A DNA stretch of 64,000 nucleotides from CAVTWY01 sp963738575 (GTDB lineage: Bacteria > Pseudomonadota > Gammaproteobacteria > Burkholderiales > Burkholderiaceae_C), in assembly GCA_963738575.1 (NCBI GenBank), contig CAVTWY010000002.1:1588504-1652503 (forward strand). The letters run 5' to 3'. The first letter of the stretch is position 1, and each line of letters opens with the position of its first letter. Below are positions 34,151 through 43,263 of the stretch, piece after piece. The translations under genes were made by a program, and so were the position numbers. The notes under the pieces are model-generated. The model was not told where the DNA came from and did no database searches. It worked only from the letters and a program-made list of their open reading frames with translations.

Positions 34151-35227
34151 ATGAGCGCCATCCGCCTCAACCAAGTTGAAAAAGCCTACGGCACAGGCCC
34201 CAAAGCCAACAAGGTCATCCACGGCGTCAATGCAGACATCGCCGATGGCGAATTCATCGTCATCGTGGGCCCAAGTGGCTGTGGCAAGAGCACCCTGCTG
34301 CGCATGGTGGCCGGGCTTGAAGAAATCACCCGTGGCACGATCGAGATCGGCGGCCGCGTGGTCAACGAGCTGGAGCCCTCTGAGCGCGACATTGCCATGG
34401 TGTTCCAAAACTATGCGCTGTACCCGCACATGAGCGTGTACGACAACATGGCGTATGGGTTGAAGATTGCCAAGGCATCCAAGCAGGACATTGAAACCCG
34501 GGTGCAAAAAGCTGCCAAGATACTGGAGCTGACAACCCTGCTGGACCGCAAACCGCGCCAACTGTCGGGCGGCCAACGTCAGCGGGTGGCGATGGGTCGT
34601 GCCATCGTGCGTCAGCCCAAGGTGTATTTGTTTGACGAGCCGTTGTCCAACCTGGACGCCAAGCTGCGTGCCCAAACCCGACTGGAGATCAAAAAGCTGC
34701 ACCACGAGTTGGGCGTGACATCGCTTTTCGTCACGCACGACCAGGTGGAGGCCATGACCTTGGCCGAGCGCATGATGGTGATGAACGCTGGCGTGGTCGA
34801 GCAAATGGGCACGCCCGAGGCGGTCTACGCCACCCCAGCGTCCACGTTTGTGGCCAGTTTCATTGGTTCGCCACCGATGAACCTGCTCAAAGGGCGTGTG
34901 GATGGTGATCACTTCGTGGTGGGCGACGACAGGCTTCCCCTTCCCCCAGGGTCGGGCGCCGCGCGTGGCACGGGCGAGGTGATTCTTGGCATTCGCCCAG
35001 AACACGCTGACATCGACAGGGCGGCAGCTGGCGCTTGGCACTTGAAGGTCGAGATGGTCGAGATGCTGGGTGCCGAGCGACTCGTGTACGGCCGCGCCGG
35101 AAGCCAACTCTTTACGGTGCGAATGGACGGCACTTTGACGCCGCCCGCCATGGGCCAAACCGTGCCTGTGGCCATGTCGCCTAAACACATGCATTGGTTT
35201 GATGCTCAAACGGGCAAGCGCCTGTAA
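34151..35227 (+). CDS. ugpC: sn-glycerol-3-phosphate ABC transporter ATP-binding protein UgpC
   Basis: 358-residue ATPase. Walker A is GPSGCGKST near residue 38, the Q-loop region FQNYALYPHMSVYDN near 82, the signature LSGGQRQRVAMGRA near 135, Walker B VYLFDEPLSNLDAK near 155, and the H-loop VTHDQVEAMTLAERM near 190. A C-terminal TOBE/regulatory domain with ILGIRPEHADI is present. It powers UgpAE; in the MalK-like family the C-terminal domain can receive regulatory signals. Confidence 0.94.
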   Translation: MSAIRLNQVEKAYGTGPKANKVIHGVNADIADGEFIVIVGPSGCGKSTLLRMVAGLEEITRGTIEIGGRVVNELEPSERDIAMVFQNYALYPHMSVYDNMAYGLKIAKASKQDIETRVQKAAKILELTTLLDRKPRQLSGGQRQRVAMGRAIVRQPKVYLFDEPLSNLDAKLRAQTRLEIKKLHHELGVTSLFVTHDQVEAMTLAERMMVMNAGVVEQMGTPEAVYATPASTFVASFIGSPPMNLLKGRVDGDHFVVGDDRLPLPPGSGAARGTGEVILGIRPEHADIDRAAAGAWHLKVEMVEMLGAERLVYGRAGSQLFTVRMDGTLTPPAMGQTVPVAMSPKHMHWFDAQTGKRL

Positions 35228-35252
35228 AGCCCCAGCGTCCGATTGCAGCACC

Positions 35253-35990
35253 GTGGCGCCGTGGCCCTACCCCTTTTGGATCGCCCACCGTGGCGCCGGC
35301 AAGCTCGCCCCTGAAAACACACTGGCTGCGTTCAGGCTGGGCGCCTCATACGGCTACCAGATCTTTGAGTGCGACGTCAAGTTGTCGGCAGACGACGTAC
35401 CGTTTTTGTTGCACGACGATGACCTGCTGCGCACCGTGCAAACGGCGGGCATCGCAGGCGACAGACCATGGTCTGCACTTTCAATGCTCGATGCCGGTTC
35501 GTGGCACAGCGCAGGTTTTGCCGGCGAGCCCTTGCCCACACTGGCCACCATCGTCAGGTTCATTCGCGCCAACGGGTTCACCGTTAATTTAGAGATCAAG
35601 CCCACCCAGGGGGTGGAGCACCACACCGGTCGTGTGGTCGCTCAACACGTTCAACAGCTTTGGTCAGGCGCCAGCGCGCCTCCGCTGCTAAGCTCTTTCA
35701 AACCCGAGGCCCTGGCGGGCGCTCGCGAGGCAGTACCCACGTTACCTCGCGCGTTGCTGCTAGACACCTTTTGGGAGGGCTGGCAGGCCGCAGCGCAGGC
35801 ACTTGAATGTGTCGCGGTGGTTTGCAACCACAAGCGCTTGGACGCTGAGTCGATGGCCTTGGCTCGCCAGGTGGTCGAGCGCGTGTTGGTCTACACCGTC
35901 AATGCGCCAGGCGACGTGCAAAGCATGAAGGCGCTGGGCGTCGACGGCATCATCACCGACGCCGTCGATCAGCACCAGCCGGTCGTTTAA
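35253..35990 (+). CDS. ugpQ: Glycerophosphodiester phosphodiesterase UgpQ
   Basis: 245-residue GDPD. It cleaves glycerophosphodiesters to glycerol-3-phosphate and an alcohol in the cytoplasm. Family motifs are IAHRGAGKLAPENTLAAF at the N-terminus with the catalytic His and the Glu in PENT, then FECDVKLSADDVPFLLHDDDL, and NLEIKP near 115. A GTG start at 35253 gives the usual short leader. The longer in-frame ATG at 35199 would overlap ugpC by 29 bases. Together with ugpBAEC it makes a complete uptake-and-use operon for lipid head groups. Confidence 0.9.
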   Translation: MAPWPYPFWIAHRGAGKLAPENTLAAFRLGASYGYQIFECDVKLSADDVPFLLHDDDLLRTVQTAGIAGDRPWSALSMLDAGSWHSAGFAGEPLPTLATIVRFIRANGFTVNLEIKPTQGVEHHTGRVVAQHVQQLWSGASAPPLLSSFKPEALAGAREAVPTLPRALLLDTFWEGWQAAAQALECVAVVCNHKRLDAESMALARQVVERVLVYTVNAPGDVQSMKALGVDGIITDAVDQHQPVV

Positions 35991-35996
35991 GACCCG

Positions 35997-37358
35997 TCAA
36001 AGCGGCACCACAGGCGCGGGCATGGAGGCCTGTGCCACCGCAGCCTCCGCCATCTCGTCACCCCCTTGCGCGGCCATCCGCGGCAAGCGGCGAACGCTGG
36101 TGATGAGGGGCAGCCGCGACGCCACCACGGCCAACACCAACGCTGCAACACCGGCAAACACCAACGACGCGCGCAGGTCTACATGCTCCCCCAGCCAGCC
36201 CCCGATCAGCGCACCGGGGCCTGCAGGCAACACGATCAACCATCGCATGGTGCTGGTCATGCGGCCCAAGAGAGGGTCAGGCGTCACCGCCTGCCGCAGC
36301 GCCAAAAAGTTGATGAAAATGATGACGGCGCCCACGCCAAAACAAAACAACATGAAGCCAAACACCCATGCACCCAGGGCCGTGACTGGCGCCGCCGCCA
36401 ATGCCAACCAGCCCAAACCCGTGATGGCCACCCCCATCACCAACGTGGGGCCGGGCCCCAAGCGCTTGGTCAAGCGGTCGCCCAAGATGCTGGCCCCAAC
36501 CGTACCCACACCCAAGCCCACAAAGGCAAGCCCGACCTGCGATTCGTTCAGCCCCAGGGTGCGCGTCGCAAACAAAATTTGCACCACCGCTGCCGCGTGA
36601 TGGCACATTTGCCACAGGCCGACAATGCTGGCCATGGTGACCAAGAGCGGTGTGTTGCGCACAAAGCTCAAGCCGTCTCGCAACTCGCCCACGAAATGAC
36701 GCGACGCTGACACGCGCGGCATTTCGGTGATCTTCATGCCCCGCAAAATCAACACCGACACCAACAGCATCACAGCGTCCACCAGCAACGCCACGGGCGC
36801 GCCCACCAGTTTGATCAGCATGCCCGCCAGGCCCGGGCCCACCACTTCGGACCCCGAACTGGCCAAAGCGTTGCGCGCATGGGCCTCCACCAAACGCTCT
36901 CGCGGCACCACTTGGGTCAAGACAATCTGCGCTGCGGCGCCTGCCACGGCATACACACTGCCCATGACGAAGGCGACGGCGTACATCCACGGCATGCTGA
37001 GCCAACCCATCCAATGGGCCGCCGGCACCGTCAAAATGGTGAGTGCCAAGAGGCTTTCGCCCGCCAGGTACACCGGCAACTTGCGCACCCGATCGAGCCA
37101 AACACCGCAGGGCAGGCTCAGCAGCACAAAGGGTGCAATCTCCATGGCGATCAACCAACCCATTTGGGTGGGTGACGCATGCAAGAGAACAGCCGCCGTC
37201 AGCGGCAAGGCGAGCATCGTCACTTGCCCACCCAGTGAGCTGATGAGGATGGAGGCCCAAAGCCGACGGTAGGTTGCGTCGCGCAGCAAGTCGTTGGCTG
37301 GCAAGGCAACGCGCTGGCGCCAGTGGTGCCAAAACTTCAAACGTTTGAGTTGACTCAT
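35997..37358 (-). CDS. MFS transporter (EntS-like exporter family)
   Basis: 453-residue major facilitator protein with about 12 helices. The MFS A-motif-like loop after helix 2 reads PCGVWLDRVRKLPVYLAGE, and an equivalent GDRLTKRLGPGPTLV lies in the second half. It resembles EntS/MFS_3-type exporters. The substrate is unknown. Its stop is 6 bases from that of ugpQ, converging. The start at 37358 (MSQLKRLKFW) is chosen over an ATG 14 codons upstream because GAGAAG lies just ahead. Confidence 0.82.
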   Translation of the reverse strand: MSQLKRLKFWHHWRQRVALPANDLLRDATYRRLWASILISSLGGQVTMLALPLTAAVLLHASPTQMGWLIAMEIAPFVLLSLPCGVWLDRVRKLPVYLAGESLLALTILTVPAAHWMGWLSMPWMYAVAFVMGSVYAVAGAAAQIVLTQVVPRERLVEAHARNALASSGSEVVGPGLAGMLIKLVGAPVALLVDAVMLLVSVLILRGMKITEMPRVSASRHFVGELRDGLSFVRNTPLLVTMASIVGLWQMCHHAAAVVQILFATRTLGLNESQVGLAFVGLGVGTVGASILGDRLTKRLGPGPTLVMGVAITGLGWLALAAAPVTALGAWVFGFMLFCFGVGAVIIFINFLALRQAVTPDPLLGRMTSTMRWLIVLPAGPGALIGGWLGEHVDLRASLVFAGVAALVLAVVASRLPLITSVRRLPRMAAQGGDEMAEAAVAQASMPAPVVPL

Positions 37359-37412
37359 GATCAGACTTCTCGGTAGGGCTGTTTTGGCCTTGTGAGCCAC
37401 AGCATCATGAAA

Positions 37413-37438
37413 ATCGGCGCCGGGATCTCGGCGCCGAT
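37413..37438 (-). terminator. Strong hairpin between the argJ side and the MFS gene
   Basis: ATCGGCGCCG (37413-37422) and CGGCGCCGAT (37429-37438) are perfect 10-bp arms with a 6-base loop. Read on the minus strand the hairpin is followed by ATTTTC, a short T run. This suits a rho-independent terminator for leftward transcription, or an attenuator in the leader of the MFS gene. It is the main element in the 392 bases between argJ and the MFS start. Confidence 0.5.
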
Positions 37439-37462
37439 AACGATGATTCGGTCCGAGAGTCG

Positions 37463-37660
37463 CTAATGCGACAGGGCAATGGCTTTAAAGTGCGTTGGGG
37501 TTTGGCGCCCCATCAGCGCGTGGGCTGAGCGCATGGGTTGGACGGTGCCAACCCAGGGCGCTCGTGCGCCCGCATTCACCGCGCACGCACCCCGCCGCGC
37601 CGCACACTGCGGACGATGGGAATGGGTGTGGTGAAAAATAGCCATGCTGTCAATACTCAT
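37463..37660 (-). CDS. Possible 65-residue small protein or leader peptide
   Basis: A small open frame begins MSIDSMAIFHHTHSHRPQC with a His-rich start, then becomes Ala/Arg-rich. It ends 24 bases before the 10-bp hairpin on the same strand. A TTGCTT/TACGAT pair with 18-base spacing lies ahead of it. No similarity is recognised. It could be a leader peptide for the MFS gene, a genuine small protein, or chance; the opposite strand also has an open frame here. Confidence 0.25.
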   Translation of the reverse strand: MSIDSMAIFHHTHSHRPQCAARRGACAVNAGARAPWVGTVQPMRSAHALMGRQTPTHFKAIALSH

Positions 37661-37750
37661 CTAGACCCCTATCGTAGCAGTGTGCCCCAGGATCAAGCAA
37701 CAGGGGTTGTTGCCAATTTGGCGCGGCAAGGCTACGTGGGTGATCAGTAG

Positions 37751-38980
37751 TCAGCTGCGGTAATCGGCGTTGATCTTCACGTATTCATAGGAGAAATCAC
37801 ACGTCCACACCGTGGCATGCGCCGGGCCGCGGTGCAAATCGACGCGCACGGTGATTTCGCTTTGTTTCATCACCCGCTGACCATCTTGCTCCAAGTAACT
37901 GGGGTTGCGCCCCCCGTTTTTGGCCACGTGCACGTCGTCAAGGAACAGATCGATGGTGGACTGATCGAGGTCGGCAATGCCGGCGTAGCCCACCGCAGCC
38001 AGGATGCGGCCCAAGTTGGGGTCACTGGCAAAAAACGCCGTTTTAACCAAGGGAGAGTGGGCGATGGCATAGGCGACTTGGCGGCACTCATCTTTGGTTC
38101 GGCCGCCCTCAACGCGCACGGTGATGAACTTGGTGGCGCCCTCACCGTCACGCACGATGGCCTGCGCCAATTGCTTGGCCACTGCAAACACGGCGTCGCG
38201 CAACACCGCACCGTCGGCCGATTCAAGCTGCTCAATGGGCGCATGACCAGCGCGGCCCGTGGCCATCAGCACGAAGGCGTCGTTGGTGGACGTGTCGCCA
38301 TCGATGGTGATGCGGTTGAAACTTTGGTCTGCCGCCTCTTTGGCCAACAAGTTCATCAACCCGGGCGCCAACACAGCGTCGGTGGCCATGAACCCCAGCA
38401 TCGTGGCCATGTTGGGTCGAATCATCCCTGCGCCCTTGGCAATGCCGGTGATGGTGACGGTCTTGCCGCCGATGACGACCTGCTTGGACACCGCCTTGGG
38501 CAAGGTATCGGTGGTCATGATGGCCTCGGCAGCAAGCGCCCATCGGTCGGCTTGCAAATCGGCAAGCACCGCTGGCAAGGCCGCTTCGATGCGATCGTTG
38601 GGCAAGGTCTCCATGATCACGCCGGTTGAAAACGGCAAGACCTGGTTAGCCTCCACACGCAGCAGCACCGCGAGTGCCTTGCAGGTCGACGTGGCGCGGG
38701 CTCGACCGTCGGCACCCGTGCCAGCATTGGCGTTGCCGGTGTTGATCAGCAGGGCACGAATGGATTGCCCCTGGGACAAATGTTCGCGGCAAATTTGCAC
38801 GGGCGCGGCGCAAAAGCGGTTGCTGGTGAACACACCGGCCACCAGGGTTCCTTCGTCAAGCACCATCACCGTCACGTCACGCCGATTGACCTTGCGCACG
38901 CCCGCCATGGCGGTGCCGATGCGCACGCCAGGCACCGCAAAAAGGGACGCAGGATCGGGGGCAACCAGATTGACAGGCAT
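37751..38980 (-). CDS. argJ: Bifunctional glutamate N-acetyltransferase/N-acetylornithine acetyltransferase
   Basis: 409-residue ArgJ. It moves the acetyl group from N-acetylornithine to glutamate, and the bifunctional type can also use acetyl-CoA, in arginine synthesis. The self-cleavage region GAGMIRPNMATMLGFMATDA contains the nucleophilic Thr of MATML. Other landmarks are TSNRFCAAPVQICREHL and the Ser/Thr-rich ITIDGDTSTNDAF. The start at 38980 gives MPVNLVAPDP, the common N-terminus in betaproteobacteria. Confidence 0.95.
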   Translation of the reverse strand: MPVNLVAPDPASLFAVPGVRIGTAMAGVRKVNRRDVTVMVLDEGTLVAGVFTSNRFCAAPVQICREHLSQGQSIRALLINTGNANAGTGADGRARATSTCKALAVLLRVEANQVLPFSTGVIMETLPNDRIEAALPAVLADLQADRWALAAEAIMTTDTLPKAVSKQVVIGGKTVTITGIAKGAGMIRPNMATMLGFMATDAVLAPGLMNLLAKEAADQSFNRITIDGDTSTNDAFVLMATGRAGHAPIEQLESADGAVLRDAVFAVAKQLAQAIVRDGEGATKFITVRVEGGRTKDECRQVAYAIAHSPLVKTAFFASDPNLGRILAAVGYAGIADLDQSTIDLFLDDVHVAKNGGRNPSYLEQDGQRVMKQSEITVRVDLHRGPAHATVWTCDFSYEYVKINADYRS

Positions 38981-39113
38981 GAAAGACTCACAAAGAAAGT
39001 TTGGTAGGCTCGACGCGACACGCAAGCAGTGCCCAGCGCCATTGTAGGGACCACCAATCTTTGCGACGCTCAGGCCGCGCATGCGTGCAAGCCAACCTTC
39101 TTTGCTCAACGCC

Positions 39114-40220
39114 ATGCGCCTTTTAGCCCTTACGCCTGTGCTTACCTGCTTCGCCATGTCCTCCACCGTTGCTGCTGTCACCAACGCTCAAGCGCAGCGC
39201 CCACCCCCCACCTCGATCGAGCGCCTCTTCATCTCGGGCCACAGCCTCACCGACCCCCCACTGCCCCAGCACCTGAGTCAAATTGCAGCCAGCTTGGGCA
39301 CACCGTTGCAATGGAACATGCAGTCCATTCCAGGGTCTTCCATCGGCATGCGCATTCAAGGTTCTGGCCCTGAGCACGCGTACCGCCACGGCACCAACCG
39401 CGAAGGCCGCAACATGGACGTGTTGGCGGAGTGGCGTGCCCCCGTCACGGTGTCGGGGGGCCCCTACGATGCGTTGCTGGTGACGGAGCAACATGGGGTG
39501 TTGAGTGCACTGACGTGGCATCAAACCACCGACGCTTTGCAAAGTGTGCATGCGCAGTTTTTGCAAGCCAACCCGCGAGCTAACACGTGGTTTTATGAGG
39601 CGTGGTTGGGGCTCGACGACCTGTCCAACCCGACACGATGGGTGGCCTACGAACGGGCCGCTGCCCCCGTTTGGCGCTGCATTGCCGCGCGCGTGAACGC
39701 CTCTCGAGCCAAGGCTGGCCACAACGACCGGGTGCAAGCGGTGCCTTCAGGCGTCGCGCTGGCAGCTTTGGTTGAACGCGCCATGCAGGGCAAGGTACCC
39801 GGCGTCAGCGCGTCCACACCACAAGCCACCATCAAACGCCTCTTGGCGGACGACGTGCATCTCACGTCGCTGGGCAGCTATTACATGGCCAATGTGGTTT
39901 ACGCCACCCTTTGGGATCGTTCACCCGTGGGCGCCGCTGCCCCGACAGACGTTCAGCCCCTTGCTGCGGCCGCCTTGCAGCAAGAGGCGTGGGCCTTCGT
40001 GCAGGCCCATCAGGCGTCGACGGAGGCGCTGACCATGGCGCAATGCCGGGCGCTGTTGAAGGACAGATTCATTGCGCAACATTGGGGTTACGTGCGAGAC
40101 ACGCAGTGGGCGCAATCAAAAAGCAAACCCAGCGCTTACTGGCAATGGCTAAAGCAAGTGGTTGGCTGGCAGTGGCGCATTCGACAAGCAGGCAATCACA
40201 ACCCTTTTGCCGACCTGTAA
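39114..40220 (+). CDS. SGNH-hydrolase-like exported protein of unknown role
   Basis: About 368 residues with a signal segment (MRLLALTPVLTCFAMSSTVAA). The first block reads LFISGHSLTD, in place of the usual GDSL/GDSN. A late DDVHLTSLGSYYMANVVY would supply the Asp and His of the triad. Together these suggest an SGNH-type esterase fold, but the GxND block is not obvious. The C-terminal 80 residues are Trp/Gln-rich with no recognised domain. Divergent from argJ and convergent with secA. An upstream ATG at 39081 is also possible. Confidence 0.6.
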   Translation: MRLLALTPVLTCFAMSSTVAAVTNAQAQRPPPTSIERLFISGHSLTDPPLPQHLSQIAASLGTPLQWNMQSIPGSSIGMRIQGSGPEHAYRHGTNREGRNMDVLAEWRAPVTVSGGPYDALLVTEQHGVLSALTWHQTTDALQSVHAQFLQANPRANTWFYEAWLGLDDLSNPTRWVAYERAAAPVWRCIAARVNASRAKAGHNDRVQAVPSGVALAALVERAMQGKVPGVSASTPQATIKRLLADDVHLTSLGSYYMANVVYATLWDRSPVGAAAPTDVQPLAAAALQQEAWAFVQAHQASTEALTMAQCRALLKDRFIAQHWGYVRDTQWAQSKSKPSAYWQWLKQVVGWQWRIRQAGNHNPFADL

Positions 40221-40252
40221 CTTCCCGGTCAATCAGACGAAACCAAGCAGCA

Positions 40253-43013
40253 TCAGGCCAAGGCGCCGTGGCACACCTTGAACTTTTTGCCGCTGCCACA
40301 AGGGCACGGCTCGTTTCGGCCAACGCGCGGCATACCCGCTGACGATGCATGAGGCGGCGGCGCCACGGTTGCCGGATCGGCCTCTTGCGAAACCGACCCG
40401 TCTTCGTTCGGGTGCGTGTACGTGACGTTGCTAACCTGGCTGGCACGCTCTTCCATGGCCTGCGCGGCTTGGGCCACCTCGTCTTGTGACTGGATCCGCA
40501 CCGTCATCAACACGCGTGTGACCTCCATCTTCACGGTGTCAAGCAACTGCGAGAACAAGTCGAAGGCTTCGCGCTTGTACTCTTGCTTCGGGATTCTTTT
40601 GGGCATAACCACGCAAGTGAATGCCTTGGCGCAAGTAGTCAAGCGCTGCCAGGTGCTCGCGCCAGTGGGTGTCGATGGATTGCAGCAGCACCATGCGCAT
40701 GAACGGCGTGAACTGCTCGGCCCCCACCTGCGCCACCTTGCCATTGAACGATGTGTCAGCCGCCTCAGTCACCCGCGTGACGATGTCGTCGTCGGTGATC
40801 GCCGAGCTGGCCGCCACCACCGACTTCAACGGCACATCCAAGTGCCATTCTTCGCGCAGCGTGGTTTCGAGGCCTGCCAAGTCCCACTGCTCATCCATCG
40901 AATCTTGAGGCACGAACGTTCGCACCACCGATGCCATGGCACTGTGGCGCAACCCGGTGATCTGCTCGTCCAGTGTCTGCGCCTCCAAAATCTCGTTGCG
41001 CTGTTGGTAGATGACCTTGCGTTGGTCGTTGGCCACGTCATCGTACTCAAGCAATTGCTTGCGAACGTCAAAGTTGCGCGCTTCAACCTTGCGCTGGGCG
41101 CTTTCGATGCTGCGCGTAACAATGCCGGCCTCAATCGCCTCGCCCTCGGGCATCTTCAGGCGATCCATGATGGCGCGCACGCGGTCACCCGCAAAGATGC
41201 GCATCAGCGAATCATCGAGCGACAGGTAAAAGCGTGAAGCGCCTGGGTCCCCTTGGCGGCCCGCGCGGCCACGCAGTTGGTTGTCGATGCGACGGCTTTC
41301 ATGGCGCTCGGTGGCAATGATGCGCAAACCACCCTCGCGTTTGACGGTCTCGTGCAAGCCTTGCCACTCGTCTTCAAGTTTGTGCACGCGGGCCTGTCGC
41401 TCGGCGTCGGCCAACTCGGGGTCGGCCGCCACGAACTGCACTTGCTTCTCGACGTTTCCGCCCAGCACGATGTCGGTGCCACGCCCTGCCATGTTGGTGG
41501 CAATCGTGATCACACCCGGACGGCCTGCTTGCGCGACGATCTCGGCTTCTTTGGCGTGCTGCTTGGCGTTGAGCACTTGGTGCGGCAACTTGGCTTTTTC
41601 AAGCAACCCAGAGATCAGCTCGGAGTTTTCAATCGAGGTGGTGCCCACCAGCACCGGTTGTCCGCGCTCATGGCAGCTGCGGATGTCTTGGATCACGGCC
41701 TCGAACTTCTCTTTGGAGGTTTTGTAGACCAAGTCCAACTCGTCTTTGCGAATGGTGGGTTTGTTGGGCGGTATGACCACGGTCTCGAGACCGTAGATTT
41801 CTTGAAACTCGTAGGCCTCGGTGTCGGCGGTGCCGGTCATGCCACCGAGCTTGCCGTACATCCTGAAGTAGTTTTGGAATGTGATCGACGCCAGCGTTTG
41901 GTTCTCACTTTGGATTTGAACGCCTTCTTTGGCTTCGACCGCCTGGTGCAGACCGTCACTCCACCGCCGCCCGGTCATCAAGCGCCCGGTGAATTCGTCA
42001 ACGATGATCACTTCATCGTCTTGCACCACGTAATGCTGATCGCGGTGGTAGAGGTGCCGTGCACGCAGCGCGGCATACACGTGGTGCACGAGCGTGATAT
42101 GAGACGGGTCGTAAAGGCTGGCGCCCTCGGCCAACAAGCCGGCTTGAGTCAACATGGCCTCGGCATGTTCGTGGCCGTCTTCGGTCAAGTAGACCTGTTG
42201 GGTTTTTTCGTCGAGTGTGAAGTCGCCCGGCTCGATCACGCCTTCACCCGTTCGCGGATCGGCTTCACCGATTTGACGCTTGAGCTGTGGCACCACGGCG
42301 TTGATGCGCACGTACATGTCGGTGTGGTCTTCGGCCTGGCCACTGATGATGAGCGGTGTGCGGGCCTCGTCAATCAGGATCGAGTCAACCTCGTCGACGA
42401 TGGCGTAATTGAGCTTGCGCTGCACCCTGTCGACCACTTCCACCACCATGTTGTCGCGCAGGTAGTCAAAGCCAAACTCGTTGTTGGTGCCGTAGGTAAC
42501 GTCAGCGGCATAGGCCTCTTGCTTCTCAGGCCGCTGCATGCCGGGCACGTTCACGCCCACGGTCAGGCCCAAAAAGGTGTAGAGCCGCCCCATCCACTCG
42601 GCGTCGCGACGGGCCAGGTAATCGTTGACCGTCACCACGTGGACGCCACGGCCTTCCAGGGCGTTGAGGTACACCGGCAACGTGGCCATCAGTGTCTTGC
42701 CCTCACCGGTGCGCATTTCGCCTATCTTGCCCTGGTGCAGGGCCATGCCGCCCACCAATTGAACATCGAAGTGCCGCATCTTGAGTGCCCGCTTGCCCGC
42801 CTCGCGCACCACCGCAAAGGCTTCAGGCAACAAAGCATCAAGGGTCTCGCCCTTGGCCACGCGCGCCTTGAACTCGTCGGTTTTGGCGCGCAGGGCGACG
42901 TCGTCCAGTTTGTCAATCGTGCTTTCAAGCGCGTTGATTTTGGAGACTGTGCCGCGGAATTGCTTGAGCAGTCGGTCGTTGCGGCTGCCAAAAATGGAGG
43001 TGAGAAATTTCAT
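40253..43013 (-). CDS. secA: Preprotein translocase ATPase SecA, apparent frameshift near the C-terminus
   Basis: SecA drives proteins through SecYEG. From the start MKFLTSIFGSRNDR, the motor has Walker A MRTGEGKTLMA near residue 100, DEVDSILIDEARTP near 205, and helicase motifs TNMAGRGTDIVLGG near 490 and GRAGRQGDPG. The frame breaks at about 40589: one extra base in AATCCCGAAGCAAGAG ends that frame at 40539 after QKNPEARVQ. Removing it gives QKNPKQEYKREAF and continues to the SEC-C zinc motif CPCGSGKKFKVCHG, stopping at 40253. The 2761-nt length equals 919 codons plus stop plus one base. The zinc tail binds SecB and lipids, so the break matters if real. Confidence 0.93.
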
Positions 43014-43263
43014 GCGGCGCAGACGTGACGAAGCTTGGATTGCTTGTTGGAGAAGGCGCCTGGGGGCACCGCGGGGGTGGATGGCACATGGGGGTGCCAG
43101 CAGCATCTTGCAAGGACATCCCAGCCATTCACCCGTTGGTCAATTGCCAGAATAGCCCCAACCATCGCCCGTTCATGCAGGGCGCAACCCCGCATTTTAG
43201 CCGCGCGCGTGGCCCGTGGCAGCAGTCTGGGGCGGCGCGGATGCCAACATGGGGGCAAAAGCC

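Noticed and set aside
34115..35251. 378-residue open frame antisense to ugpC
   Set aside because: ugpC has every ABC ATPase motif on the other strand; the antisense frame is a composition artefact.
36277..37332. 351-residue Gly/Ala/Arg-rich frame within the MFS gene
   Set aside because: It is an alternative frame of the same strand over an intact transporter; no domain or ribosome site.
37538..37750. 70-residue plus-strand open frame in the argJ-MFS gap
   Set aside because: No ribosome site, no homology, and it overlaps the slightly better placed minus-strand small ORF.
40585..40600. Programmed +1 frameshift in secA as a firm call
   Set aside because: CCC-G alone is weak evidence, no such site is known to me in secA, and other single-base insertions in the window suggest sequencing error.
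41253..43028. 591-residue open frame on the plus strand opposite secA
   Set aside because: It mirrors the codon structure of secA, has His/Val-rich composition typical of antisense frames in GC-rich genes, and has no recognisable domain.
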